This document shows positions 23,823 to 32,099 of a stretch of DNA of 64,000 bases, piece after piece. The stretch is from contig OZ247498.1 in NCBI GenBank assembly GCA_965233675.1, forward strand, positions 4,588,001-4,652,000. The letters run 5' to 3'. Below the pieces are notes generated by a model. The model had not been told where the DNA came from. It ran no database searches and worked only from the letters and a program-made list of their open reading frames with translations. A program made the translations under genes and the position numbers. The stretch is from SZUA-309 sp965233675 (GTDB lineage Bacteria > Pseudomonadota > Gammaproteobacteria > Pseudomonadales > Azotimanducaceae). Numbering within the stretch: position 1 is the stretch's first letter; the number at the start of each line of letters is the position of its first letter.

Positions 23823-24695
23823 TCAGCCGGCCGCTTGCCAGTCGGAGTCGACCTCGCAGAACCTGCTGGACCAGGCCCAGAGTCTATCCCGGGAGGCTTT
23901 ATCCCGAACCTGCGGGTGCACGTCGGCGATCACCTGGTTCGCGTCGTAGTAGTTGCCGCTGCTGCCGGCTACTGCCGGATCCCGTGCCAGATAAATCGAA
24001 GTGGCCGCTCCGCGGGCCTCACTCAGGATGAAGGGCGAGATGAGCTTCATGCCCCAGCGGAGCAGGGCGTTGGTGTCGCTGGTGATGTTGGTGCCCACCA
24101 CGCCGGGATGCAGGCAGTTGGCGGTGACGCCTGAGTCAGTCAGTAACTCCGCCTGGGAAACCGTTGCCATCACGTTGCCGAGCTTGGACCGGGCGTAAGC
24201 CGCCATACCGCTGTATTTCCCGGATTCCCCATCGGATTGGAGGGTGTCCGGATCCAGTTCGCCGCGGAGGTGCACGGCCGAGGCAACGGTGACGATCCGG
24301 GCGTCGGTTCCGGCCACGAGGGCATCCAGCAGCAGTCGAGTCAGCAGCCAGGGCCCCAGGTAGTTTGCCGCGAAGGTGAGTTCCAGGCCGTCTGCCGACT
24401 TCTGATAGCGGGTGGTCATTGTGCCTGCGTTGTTGATGAGCAGATCGAGATGGTCGTGGCGTGCGCGGAATTCGGCGACTGCCCGGCGCACCGAAGCCAG
24501 GCTCGAGAGATCGCAGGTCAGGGTTTCTATCTTTGCGTTGCCGGTTTCGTGCTTAAGGGCCGCGGCCAGATCCCGGGCCCTGATGCCGTCCCGGCAGGCC
24601 ATCACCAGATGATGGCCGTCCGCCGCCAGCGCCCGGGCGGTCTCGCGACCGATCCCGCTCGTTGTGCCGGTGATCAGGCATAGACGTGTATTCAT
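23823..24695 (-). CDS. Short-chain dehydrogenase/reductase (retinol-dehydrogenase-like)
   Basis: 290 residues. The ATG at 24695 is confirmed by an ATGA overlap with the upstream gene. Rossmann NAD(P)-binding TGTTSGIGRETA at the N-terminus, LLINNAGTM, the catalytic Ser in VTVASAVHLRG, and YARSK (Tyr and Lys) are all present. The extended C-terminus and the GMAAYARSKLGNV context match the WWOX/retinol dehydrogenase-like subgroup of SDRs that act on lipophilic alcohols and ketones. Cytoplasmic; substrate unknown. Confidence 0.88.
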   Translation of the reverse strand: MNTRLCLITGTTSGIGRETARALAADGHHLVMACRDGIRARDLAAALKHETGNAKIETLTCDLSSLASVRRAVAEFRARHDHLDLLINNAGTMTTRYQKSADGLELTFAANYLGPWLLTRLLLDALVAGTDARIVTVASAVHLRGELDPDTLQSDGESGKYSGMAAYARSKLGNVMATVSQAELLTDSGVTANCLHPGVVGTNITSDTNALLRWGMKLISPFILSEARGAATSIYLARDPAVAGSSGNYYDANQVIADVHPQVRDKASRDRLWAWSSRFCEVDSDWQAAG

Positions 24696-25090
24696 GGCTC
24701 TCTTTGTCCGCTCCGACGCTCCTGGCTTGCAGGCTTCCGGGTCCGATCCTGTCGGCTCAGCCAGCGTTGTTCGTGGGTGTCCCGGATCCGCTGTCGGAAT
24801 CGGCCGAGCAGAATCCACAGGAATGTGATGCCGGCGAGTACAGTGAGGACAGGCCAGGCAAACCGGTCTATCCAGTCGCCGCTGGCAAGGTCCCAGTGGA
24901 TGGCACCCAGGACTGCGACCGCGAGCGCGACGGCGGCCAGATTCTGCACCAGCGCCCAGGCACCCGCCGCCATCAGGAGTGGCACGACCAGTCGCTGCAG
25001 CGCGGTGTTGGCCTCCGGATTGAATAAGGCGAGGCAGACGAGTATGAGCGTCAGCCCGAAGAGGCGCGCAACCGGCCGATCCAGATTCAC
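24692..25090 (-). CDS. Small integral membrane protein
   Basis: 132 residues from GTG at 25090, overlapping the TGA of the upstream SDR gene, with its own TGA overlapping the next ATG. Three to four hydrophobic segments (LFGLTLILVCLALF; LVVPLLMAAGAWALV; AAVALAVAVLGAIHW; WPVLTVLAGITFLWILL) and a basic cytoplasmic tail (RQRIRDTHEQRWLSRQDR). No family recognised. The double overlap implies coordinate expression with the two SDRs. Confidence 0.65.
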   Translation of the reverse strand: MNLDRPVARLFGLTLILVCLALFNPEANTALQRLVVPLLMAAGAWALVQNLAAVALAVAVLGAIHWDLASGDWIDRFAWPVLTVLAGITFLWILLGRFRQRIRDTHEQRWLSRQDRTRKPASQERRSGQREP

Positions 25091-25863
25091 GTCAGAATAT
25101 CCAGGCCACCGCCATCCACCCGGATGTTCTGGCCATGGATGCCATCGGCCAGCGGACTGGCCAGAAAGACCACGAGGGCGGCCACTTCTTCCCTGGTGAC
25201 GATGCGGCGGATAGGAATGTCTTTCGCCACATGGGCTTCCACTTCTTCCCAGGTGCTGCCCCAGCCCTTTTTTTCCGCCTGGGCCATGTACGCTGCCTGC
25301 ACTTCAGGGGTGAGGATCATCCCCGGAGAAACCAGATTGACCCGGATGTTGGTGCCGGCCACCTCTTTTGCCAGGCTCACGGACAGGGTGGCCAGCGCTC
25401 CCTTGGCGGCGTAGTACTGTGGATTCCGGGCGTTGGGTCGGGTGGACCCGACGGTGCCCAGGTTGATGATCCGGGCCCGTGGGGCTTCCCGCATGGCGGG
25501 CAGGCAGTAATTGATGAGGCGAGTCGCGGACAGCACGTTCAGCTGATAAGCGGCGATCCAGTCATCCGTGTCCGAATCGATCCAACTGCCCCGTTCGGCC
25601 GCCCCATAGTTGTTGACCAGAATATCGGGACAGCGTCCGGCGAGGGATTCAATGAGCGCAGCGCTGCCCGCTTCGGTGCGGATATCGCCGGTCACCGGCG
25701 TCCCGCCGCCCAGATCGGTGACCGCGGCTTCTGCCTGTCCGGGTTCGAGTCCGTGCACCCAGACCTCGGCGCCTTCATCCAGAAACGCCCGGGCCATGAT
25801 CAGTCCGGTGCCTCGATAGCTGCCGGTGATGAGTACTGAATTGCCTGTGAGTCCCAGATCCAT
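25087..25863 (-). CDS. Short-chain dehydrogenase/reductase
   Basis: 258 residues from the ATG at 25863. Nucleotide-binding TGSYRGTG, ILVNNYG in place of NNAG, the Ser of INLGTVGS, and the YYAAK catalytic pair are present. The C-terminal DGIHGQNIRVDGGGLDILT is the typical FabG-like end. NNYG is a departure from NNAG but occurs in related SDRs. It is the first gene of a minus-strand run extending to 21907. It probably acts in acyl or steroid intermediate metabolism, by analogy with its neighbours only. Confidence 0.87.
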   Translation of the reverse strand: MDLGLTGNSVLITGSYRGTGLIMARAFLDEGAEVWVHGLEPGQAEAAVTDLGGGTPVTGDIRTEAGSAALIESLAGRCPDILVNNYGAAERGSWIDSDTDDWIAAYQLNVLSATRLINYCLPAMREAPRARIINLGTVGSTRPNARNPQYYAAKGALATLSVSLAKEVAGTNIRVNLVSPGMILTPEVQAAYMAQAEKKGWGSTWEEVEAHVAKDIPIRRIVTREEVAALVVFLASPLADGIHGQNIRVDGGGLDILT

Positions 25864-25921
25864 GATTCGCGTGTCCAATTGATGCCTGGAGGATGTCGGC
25901 AGGCAGTATACTGCCGCGCCC

Positions 25922-26683
25922 ATGAGTGGCGCAGGTTGGTTGGTCTTTCTTACAGCGGTGTTCGTGGGCAGCTATGTGCAGTCCGTGTCCGGCTTTGCCA
26001 TGGGCCTGATCGTGATTGCCGTAGTCGGCGCCAGCGGCATCATCAGTCTGCCGGTGCTCACGGCGGCGGCCAGCCTGATCACCATGGTCAATGTGGCGGT
26101 GGCCCTGAAGGGTCATACCCAGCACATCGACCGGCGTATTTTTCTCTGGCTGGCAGCCGGGCAGTTGCCGGCCATCGGTTTGGGGGTCTGGATTCTCACC
26201 TGGCTCGACCGGGATGCTCAGACCACCCTGGAGATCCTGCTCGGACTCTTCATCACCCTCGGCAGTCTTTCGATGATGCTCAAACCCCGACCGCTCCCGG
26301 CGCCTTCAGCGAACTGGGCCTGCCTGACGGCGGGACTGGCGGGCGGTGTGGTGGGTGGTATGTTCTCTGCCTCCGGTCCCATCATGGGCTGGTTCAATTA
26401 CCGGCAACCGCTGCCGCTGGTCATCATCCGGGCAACGCTGCTCTGCTCTTTTGCGCTGACCACATCCACCCGCACCGTGGTGGTGGGTGTGCAGGGTGGT
26501 CTGACGGCAGAGGTGCTCTGGCTGGCGGTCGTGGCCGCGCCGCTGGTGGTGCTGGGTACCTGGCTGGGCCGGGAAATGCCGCCGCCGGTGACGGAAGGAA
26601 CGATCAAGCAGAGCGCCTTTGTGCTGCTGCTGGTGATGGGTGTGTGGATCCTGGCCGGTGCGGCGTTCGAGCGCCTGGCCTGA
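25922..26683 (+). CDS. TauE/SafE-family membrane permease
   Basis: 253 residues with about eight hydrophobic helices. The first half (YVQSVSGFAMGLIVIAVVGA) and second half (AGGVVGGMFSASGPIMGWF) show the internal repeat of the TauE/SafE family. The family moves sulfite, sulfoacetate, taurine or related organic anions across the inner membrane. A TauD-type dioxygenase lies at the left edge of the window but is not adjacent, so a shared taurine role is only a possibility. Divergent from the SDR gene at 25863. Confidence 0.85.
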   Translation: MSGAGWLVFLTAVFVGSYVQSVSGFAMGLIVIAVVGASGIISLPVLTAAASLITMVNVAVALKGHTQHIDRRIFLWLAAGQLPAIGLGVWILTWLDRDAQTTLEILLGLFITLGSLSMMLKPRPLPAPSANWACLTAGLAGGVVGGMFSASGPIMGWFNYRQPLPLVIIRATLLCSFALTTSTRTVVVGVQGGLTAEVLWLAVVAAPLVVLGTWLGREMPPPVTEGTIKQSAFVLLLVMGVWILAGAAFERLA

Positions 26684-26716
26684 CCGGGCGAGCAGGCGAT
26701 TCATCGGTCCGGCAAT

Positions 26717-27205
26717 CTAGAGGGCGCGTTCCAGCCAGATCACGTCCCAGTATCGATCGAATTTCCGGCCCACCTCCCGGTAATGGGCGGCCCGTTCGAA
26801 GCCATATCTGGCGTGCAGTTCCATGGAGGACTCATTGGGCTGGGCGATGCCGGCATAGGCCCGATGCAGATCCTCGGCTTCCAGGGCAGGCAGCAGAGAC
26901 TGATACAGGGTTGAACCGATGCCGCGACGCCGGCTCCCGGCAGCCACGTAGACGCTGACTTCCACAGAGGTCTGATAGGCGGCCTTGGCTTTGAACGGCG
27001 TGGAACAGGCATAGCCCAGCAGTGCCCCTTCCGCTTCAGCTACCCAGCACTGGTAGCGGCCGCCATCGAACTGATCGAACCAGGACTGGCGATCGGCAAC
27101 GGAAAAGCGGCCGACGTCGAAGGTCGCGTGTGAGTGTTCGACGTAATAGTTGTAGATCAGGGTGATTTCAGACAGGTCGCCGCCTGCCGCCATTCTGACT
27201 TCCAT
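26717..27205 (-). CDS. Phosphinothricin/amino-acid N-acetyltransferase-like GNAT
   Basis: 162 residues with the pat/MnaT family pattern: ITLIYNYYVEHSHATFD at the N-terminus, VEVSVYVAAGSRRRGIGSTLYQSLL as the acetyl-CoA motif, and GIAQPNESSMELHARYGFERAAHYREVGRKF at the C-terminus. Members acetylate methionine sulfone/sulfoximine, phosphinothricin or similar amino acids. It is divergent from the PlsC-like gene at 27263. Confident in the subfamily, not in the natural substrate. Confidence 0.88.
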   Translation of the reverse strand: MEVRMAAGGDLSEITLIYNYYVEHSHATFDVGRFSVADRQSWFDQFDGGRYQCWVAEAEGALLGYACSTPFKAKAAYQTSVEVSVYVAAGSRRRGIGSTLYQSLLPALEAEDLHRAYAGIAQPNESSMELHARYGFERAAHYREVGRKFDRYWDVIWLERAL

Positions 27206-27262
27206 GGCCCATTGTACCCTGGCGCATTTTTACATCTTGTTTTCTCCCGGGGAGCCGCTAAC

Positions 27263-28441
27263 GTGCCCCGCATGCAAGATTTCGATGCCATCCGGCCATA
27301 TCGGGACGAAGAGGTGCCCATGGTGGTCGGCCGCTGGCGTGATGATGCGCGGATCATCGACAGCGCAGCCCGGCTGGTCACACCGGCCCTTGCTCGTATC
27401 GTGCCCCCGCTGGCGCGGGGCCTGACCCGTGGCGTGATCGGTTGGAAATCCCGTGGCTTCGCGAGTATCGATGATTTTCAGCGCTTCCTTTCCCACTACT
27501 TCGCTCAACTTCTGAAGGATACGGTGGCCGGTTTCACCGTCAGCGGTCTGGATCAACTGGACCCGGACGGGGCCTATCTCTATATCTCGAATCACCGTGA
27601 CATCGTCATGGATACGGGACTCATCAACTACAGCGTGCATAAGGCGGGCTTCGAAACCCCGGAAGCGGCGGTGGGAGACAACCTGTTCACGGACCCCCTG
27701 GCGACCGACCTCATGCGGCTGAACAAGAGCTTCGTTGTCGAGCGCAGCGTGGAAGGTAAGCGGGCCCTGTATCGCGCGCTCACGCGCACGTCGAACTACA
27801 TCCGGCATACCCTTGAGCGCGATCATTCGGTGTGGATTGCCCAGCGGGAAGGTCGGTCAAAAGACGGTTTCGACCGCACGGAACCGGCGCTGCTGAAGAT
27901 GCTGGCGCTGGCATGGCGCAAAGACGCTGAGACCTTCGGGGAGCTCGTGGAAAAGTTCACGCTGGTGCCGGTCTCCATCTCCTACGAGCTCGATCCCTGC
28001 GACCGGCGCAAGGCCCATGAACTGGCGGTGATCGACCGGGACGGGCGCTACCAGAAAGCGGAAAACGAAGATCTGACGAGCATCATCGAAGGCATGACGG
28101 GGTTTAAGGGCCGGGTGCATGTGCATTACTCCGCGCCGCTGAAGGGGACGTTCGAAACGGCTGAAGATCTGGCCAGGGCGCTCGACAGAGCCATTGTCGG
28201 TGGCCTCAAGGTCTATCCCACCCAGGCCGAAGCCGCCCGGGCCCTGGGCTTTGCGGGGGTGCCGGATGCCGGCGCCTGGCTAGCCGAGGTGAAAGCCGCC
28301 TATGAAATGCATCTCGCCGGGTGTCCGGAAAATGAGCGGCCGTTTCTACTCGCCGGATATGGCAACCTGATCCGGAATCGGAATGAACTGGGTATCGAAG
28401 GGGCGGCACAGCCTGCCGGCGACGAGACCGTCATACTCTGA
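27263..28441 (+). CDS. PlsC-like glycerolipid acyltransferase family protein
   Basis: 392 residues from GTG at 27263, which has GGGGAG 8 bases upstream; ATG at 27272 is an alternative without a good spacing. The acyltransferase motif I NHRDIVMD (H-x4-D) is clear, followed by WIAQREGRSKDG, close to motif III. A large C-terminal half continues beyond the usual 250-residue PlsC length. Members transfer acyl chains to lysophosphatidic acid or other polyol lipids at the inner membrane. No clear transmembrane helix, so it may be peripheral. Confidence 0.82.
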   Translation: MPRMQDFDAIRPYRDEEVPMVVGRWRDDARIIDSAARLVTPALARIVPPLARGLTRGVIGWKSRGFASIDDFQRFLSHYFAQLLKDTVAGFTVSGLDQLDPDGAYLYISNHRDIVMDTGLINYSVHKAGFETPEAAVGDNLFTDPLATDLMRLNKSFVVERSVEGKRALYRALTRTSNYIRHTLERDHSVWIAQREGRSKDGFDRTEPALLKMLALAWRKDAETFGELVEKFTLVPVSISYELDPCDRRKAHELAVIDRDGRYQKAENEDLTSIIEGMTGFKGRVHVHYSAPLKGTFETAEDLARALDRAIVGGLKVYPTQAEAARALGFAGVPDAGAWLAEVKAAYEMHLAGCPENERPFLLAGYGNLIRNRNELGIEGAAQPAGDETVIL

Positions 28442-28461
28442 GCGTCCCTCCCGTTCGCCGT

Positions 28462-29439
28462 TCAGCCCAGATACGCCAGGGGAGGTTCCTGCAGGGCCGC
28501 CTGCTGCTCCCTGAGCTCCAGAACGTGTTGCGACCAGTAGCGTTCACTGTCGAACCAGGGAAATGCGGTCGGAAAGGCCGGGTCTGACCAGCGCCGGGCG
28601 ATCCAGGCGGCATGGTGCATGATCCGCAGCGTGCGCAGTGGTTCGATCAGATCGATGGTGGCCAGATTCAGATCGTGAAACGGCAGATAGGCGTCCAGCA
28701 GCTTGTTGAGCTGAGCCTGGCGCTCGTGATGCTCGCCGGACAGGAGCATCCACAGATCCTGAATCTCCGGGCCGGTCAGACAGTCGTCCAGATCCACGAA
28801 ATGAGGGGTCTCGCCGCGCCAGAGCACGTTACCCATGTGGCAATCGCCATGGATGCGCTGGCCGGGCAGGTCTGCAGGCATGCGACGGTCGATCTCGGCG
28901 AGCAGATGCTCGGTCAGACTTTCGTAGGCCGGTTCGATGTCCGGCGGAATCCAGCGCTCCTCGAGCAGAAAGGCTCGGCTCTGATGACCGAGCCGGTCGG
29001 CGGACAATCTGACTCTGTGCTCGAAGGGACGGGTCTGACCCACCTCGTGCAGCCGGGCCAGCGTTCTCGCCAGCACGGAAAAAGTGTCGGGATCCTCCAG
29101 GTTCGGCGGATAGCCGCCCTGGCGCGGAAACACCGCAAAGCGGAATCCTTCGTGCTCGAACAGCGATTCACCGTTCCGGATGAGCGGCGCCACGATGGGC
29201 AGTTCGTGTTCCACCAGTTCCAGGCTGAACGCGTGCTCTTCCCGGATGGTGGCATCGGTCCAGCGCCCGGGCCGGTAGAACTTGGCGACGACGAAGTCGC
29301 CATCATTCAGTTCGATCTGATAGACGCGATTTTCGAAGCTGTTCAGGGCGAGCAGGCCGCCGCTCGGCTCGAATTCAGCGCTTTCCAGCGCATCCAGAAT
29401 GAGGTCCGGGGACAGACCGTCGTAGGGGGTATCTGACAT
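28462..29439 (-). CDS. srkA: Stress response kinase A (YihE family)
   Basis: 325 residues from the ATG at 29439, close to the 328 of E. coli SrkA. Diagnostic segments: ALNSFENRVYQIELNDG at the nucleotide site, RIHGDCHMGNVLW as the catalytic loop, and FVDLDDCLTGPEIQDLWMLLSG as the metal-binding segment. SrkA is a cytoplasmic Ser/Thr protein kinase that counteracts stress-induced cell death in enterics. It sits 22 bases downstream of comF on the same strand, so the two may be co-transcribed. Confidence 0.9.
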   Translation of the reverse strand: MSDTPYDGLSPDLILDALESAEFEPSGGLLALNSFENRVYQIELNDGDFVVAKFYRPGRWTDATIREEHAFSLELVEHELPIVAPLIRNGESLFEHEGFRFAVFPRQGGYPPNLEDPDTFSVLARTLARLHEVGQTRPFEHRVRLSADRLGHQSRAFLLEERWIPPDIEPAYESLTEHLLAEIDRRMPADLPGQRIHGDCHMGNVLWRGETPHFVDLDDCLTGPEIQDLWMLLSGEHHERQAQLNKLLDAYLPFHDLNLATIDLIEPLRTLRIMHHAAWIARRWSDPAFPTAFPWFDSERYWSQHVLELREQQAALQEPPLAYLG

Positions 29440-29461
29440 GGGGGCGCAGTGTAGCAGTGCA

Positions 29462-30127
29462 TCAGCTCGGGTGTGGGGCTGAAGTGGCTGCCCATAGATG
29501 GACTTCGGCCGCGCCGGCGGCGTGGAGTGCGTCTGCCAGGGCGGTGGAAGTTGCACCGGTGGTGACCACATCGTCGACGATGGCAACCCGGCAGCGCGGG
29601 GGAAGCCCGGAAACGGTGAAGCCACCCGCCACCTGAGCATGCCGTGCCTGTGCATCGAGATCTGCCAGCATTGCCGTGTGCCGGGTCCGTCTGGCGCAGG
29701 TGCGAAGGAGCTGGATATTCATGGCAGCTGCGATCTGCTGAGCGACCAGCACGGCCTGATTGTGTCCACGAACCCGCAGCCGCCGGGCGGAGAGAGGGAC
29801 CGGGATCAGAAGTTCCGGTCGGTCTGCCGGAAACGGGTAGGCATCCAGTAGGGATTCGGCCAGCAGCACGCCCAGGGTGCGCGCGGCGACCAGACCGCCA
29901 TCATGTTTGGCGCCCAGAACCCATTGCCGGGTGGCGCCTTCGTAGCTGAGGGGAGCATGAACGCGTGCGATGCCGGGTAGCGCGAAATCCAGTTCCGGCG
30001 CCGCCCGCCAGGGCAGGGCGGCCAGACACCAGCGGCAGAGCTGACGGTGTCCTTCGGCGCCGGTCACCGGCGCCCGACAGAGCAGGCAGTAGCTGCCGAG
30101 GAGCAGGTGCCAGAATCGACTCATCAT
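29462..30127 (-). CDS. comF: ComF family phosphoribosyltransferase-like protein
   Basis: 221 residues (ATG at 30127 or 30124). An N-terminal zinc-ribbon-like pair (CLLC then CRWC) is followed by the PRTase fold: IPVPLSARRLRVRGHNQA and the PRPP-binding motif VAIVDDVVTTGAT. ComF proteins are linked to DNA uptake and processing in competent bacteria and are widespread in non-competent ones too. Its stop lies 22 bases before srkA. Confident in the family; competence itself is not shown. Confidence 0.88.
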   Translation of the reverse strand: MMSRFWHLLLGSYCLLCRAPVTGAEGHRQLCRWCLAALPWRAAPELDFALPGIARVHAPLSYEGATRQWVLGAKHDGGLVAARTLGVLLAESLLDAYPFPADRPELLIPVPLSARRLRVRGHNQAVLVAQQIAAAMNIQLLRTCARRTRHTAMLADLDAQARHAQVAGGFTVSGLPPRCRVAIVDDVVTTGATSTALADALHAAGAAEVHLWAATSAPHPS

Positions 30128-30135
30128 CGGTCATA

Positions 30136-30166
30136 GCCTGGCGGCCGGAGCCTGCGGCCTCCAGGC
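30136..30166. promoter_or_regulatory. Long imperfect hairpin in the comF/acyl-CoA dehydrogenase divergent gap
   Basis: GCCTGG (30136-30141) pairs with CCAGGC (30161-30166), and GGCCG (30143-30147) with CGGCC (30155-30159), with one mismatch and a 7-base loop. The result is an 11-bp GC-rich stem just upstream of the comF start. No T-tract follows. It could be an operator or affect comF mRNA. Confidence 0.45.
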
Positions 30167-30222
30167 GAGGGCACCGAGTTATGGTGTAGGAAATTGCCTG
30201 AAAGTACGGTGCTGAAGTGGCT

Positions 30223-30252
30223 TTGACACCCATGGAAGGGGCAAAGTAAGGT
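30223..30252 (+). promoter_or_regulatory. Candidate sigma-70 promoter for the long-form ACAD operon
   Basis: A perfect -35 TTGACA (30223-30228) lies upstream of a weak -10 (TAAGGT at 30247-30252, 18-base spacer). The start codon follows 32 bases later at 30285. The -10 is poor, so this is tentative. Confidence 0.3.
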
Positions 30253-30284
30253 TCCCGGCCCGCTCATTCCTGGAAGACGGATCG

Positions 30285-32057
30285 ATGACTGCATCCACCA
30301 GAGATCTGCAATTTGCGCTGCACGACGTGCTGGATTTCGAAGGCCACTACCAGCGTCTGTATGGCAGCGAGGCGCCCAGTCGTGAACTCATCGACGCCAT
30401 CACCGAAGAAGCGGCCCGCTTCTGCGCGGGGGAACTGGCGCCACTGAACCGGACCGGCGATGAAGAGGGCTGTACGTTCCTGGATGGCCAGGTGACGGCC
30501 CCGGCAGGCTTCAAGGCAGCCTACAGGAAATACATTGAAGGGGGCTGGGCCGGGCTCTGCGGCGAAGCAGAGTATGGCGGTCAGGGCCTGCCGGACAGCC
30601 TGGGCCTGGTGCTCGAACATCTGATGGTTGCTGCCAATCCGGCCTGGACCATGTATCCCGCCCTGTCCCGCGGGGTTGTGGAGGCGCTTGAGCATCACGG
30701 CAGCGCTGAGCAGAAGGCGCAATTCCTGCCCGGACTGCTCACCGGGGAGTGGACGGGCACCATGTGTCTCACGGAACCACACGCCGGCTCGGACGTTGGC
30801 CTGCTCCGGACCCGGGCGGACGTTCAGGCAGACGGCAGTTATCTGATCAGTGGGACCAAGATCTTCATTTCCGCCGGCGAGCACGATCTGTCGGACAATA
30901 TCGTCCATCTGGTGCTGGCGCGCACGCCGGAAGCGCCGGAAGGGACGCGCGGCATCAGCATGTTCGTGGTGCCGAAGTTCGATCTGGATGGTGCGCGCAA
31001 CGGTGTGGTCTGCGGTGGTATTGAGGAGAAGATGGGCATTCACGGCAATGCCACCTGCATGCTGCATTTCGAGGAAGCTCGCGGCTACCTGGTTGGTGAA
31101 GAAAACCGGGGCATGCGGAACATGTTCACGATGATGAATGCGGCGCGTGTGGTTGTGGGTCTGCAGGGCGTATGTCAGGCGGAGGCAGCACTGCAGGATG
31201 CCACGAACTACGCAAAGGAACGTCTCCAGATGCGCGCGTTGAGCGGCCCCCAGGCACCTGACGAGGTGGCGGATCCGATCATCGTGCACCCGGATGTGCG
31301 GCGCATGCTGCTGACCCAGCGGGCGATTGTCGATGGCGGCCGGTTGCTCGTCTATCTGACCGGTCAGGTCGCCGATGTGGCGGCCCGGCGCACCGATGAG
31401 GAAGGTCAGGCGGCGCAGGACCTGCTCGACTTTCTGACCCCCATCGTCAAAGGCACCTTGACGGAACTCGGCTTCGAGTCGGTGAATCTGGGATTGCAGG
31501 TCTTCGGCGGGCACGGATACATTCGGGAAAACGGCATGGAGCAGCGGGTCCGGGATACCCGAATCGCGCTGCTCTATGAGGGCACCACGGGCATCCAGGC
31601 GCTGGATCTGCTTGGCCGGAAGATCCTGCAGACCCAGGGGCCGGGCCTGAAACGATTCATTGCCATGATGGTCGAACTGGCCGACCGGCTGGACGGGCAC
31701 AGCGATGCCTTTGTTGCCGGCACGGCCCCCGTCCTCAGGGCACAGGCAGCCGAGTGGCAGGCGCTGGCAGATGCGCTGATGGCCAAGGCCATGGATAATC
31801 TGGATGAAGTCGGGGCGGCCTCGGTGGACTTCCTGTTCTACAGCGGCTATCTGTGCCTGGCTTACTGCTGGGCGCGGATTGCCGAAGCAGCGGCCGATGC
31901 GGGCGGCGAAGATCCATACCTGGAAGGCAAGCTGGCGGCAGCGAAGTTCTACTACGCGCGAATGCTGCCACGCACCGGAATGCACAAAGCGGCTCTGGAA
32001 GCCGGTGCAGATTCGCTGATGAGCGGATCGACGGAGACGTTCGGTCCCTGGACGTAG
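30285..32057 (+). CDS. Long-form acyl-CoA dehydrogenase (FadE type)
   Basis: 590 residues. Canonical ACAD core: LTEPHAGSDVGLLRTRA, SGTKIFISAGEHDLSDNIVHLVLAR, and RIALLYEGTTGIQALDLLGRK with the catalytic Glu. Residues about 470-590 are the extra helical C-terminal domain seen in acyl-CoA dehydrogenases of about 590-600 residues in Proteobacteria. These oxidise medium or long acyl-CoAs, passing electrons to ETF. The second, paralogous copy follows after 42 bases, so they probably form one operon. Confidence 0.92.
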   Translation: MTASTRDLQFALHDVLDFEGHYQRLYGSEAPSRELIDAITEEAARFCAGELAPLNRTGDEEGCTFLDGQVTAPAGFKAAYRKYIEGGWAGLCGEAEYGGQGLPDSLGLVLEHLMVAANPAWTMYPALSRGVVEALEHHGSAEQKAQFLPGLLTGEWTGTMCLTEPHAGSDVGLLRTRADVQADGSYLISGTKIFISAGEHDLSDNIVHLVLARTPEAPEGTRGISMFVVPKFDLDGARNGVVCGGIEEKMGIHGNATCMLHFEEARGYLVGEENRGMRNMFTMMNAARVVVGLQGVCQAEAALQDATNYAKERLQMRALSGPQAPDEVADPIIVHPDVRRMLLTQRAIVDGGRLLVYLTGQVADVAARRTDEEGQAAQDLLDFLTPIVKGTLTELGFESVNLGLQVFGGHGYIRENGMEQRVRDTRIALLYEGTTGIQALDLLGRKILQTQGPGLKRFIAMMVELADRLDGHSDAFVAGTAPVLRAQAAEWQALADALMAKAMDNLDEVGAASVDFLFYSGYLCLAYCWARIAEAAADAGGEDPYLEGKLAAAKFYYARMLPRTGMHKAALEAGADSLMSGSTETFGPWT

Positions 32058-32099
32058 TTCCGGTGCGTCAGATTCATACAACGTAATACGGGAAGGCAC

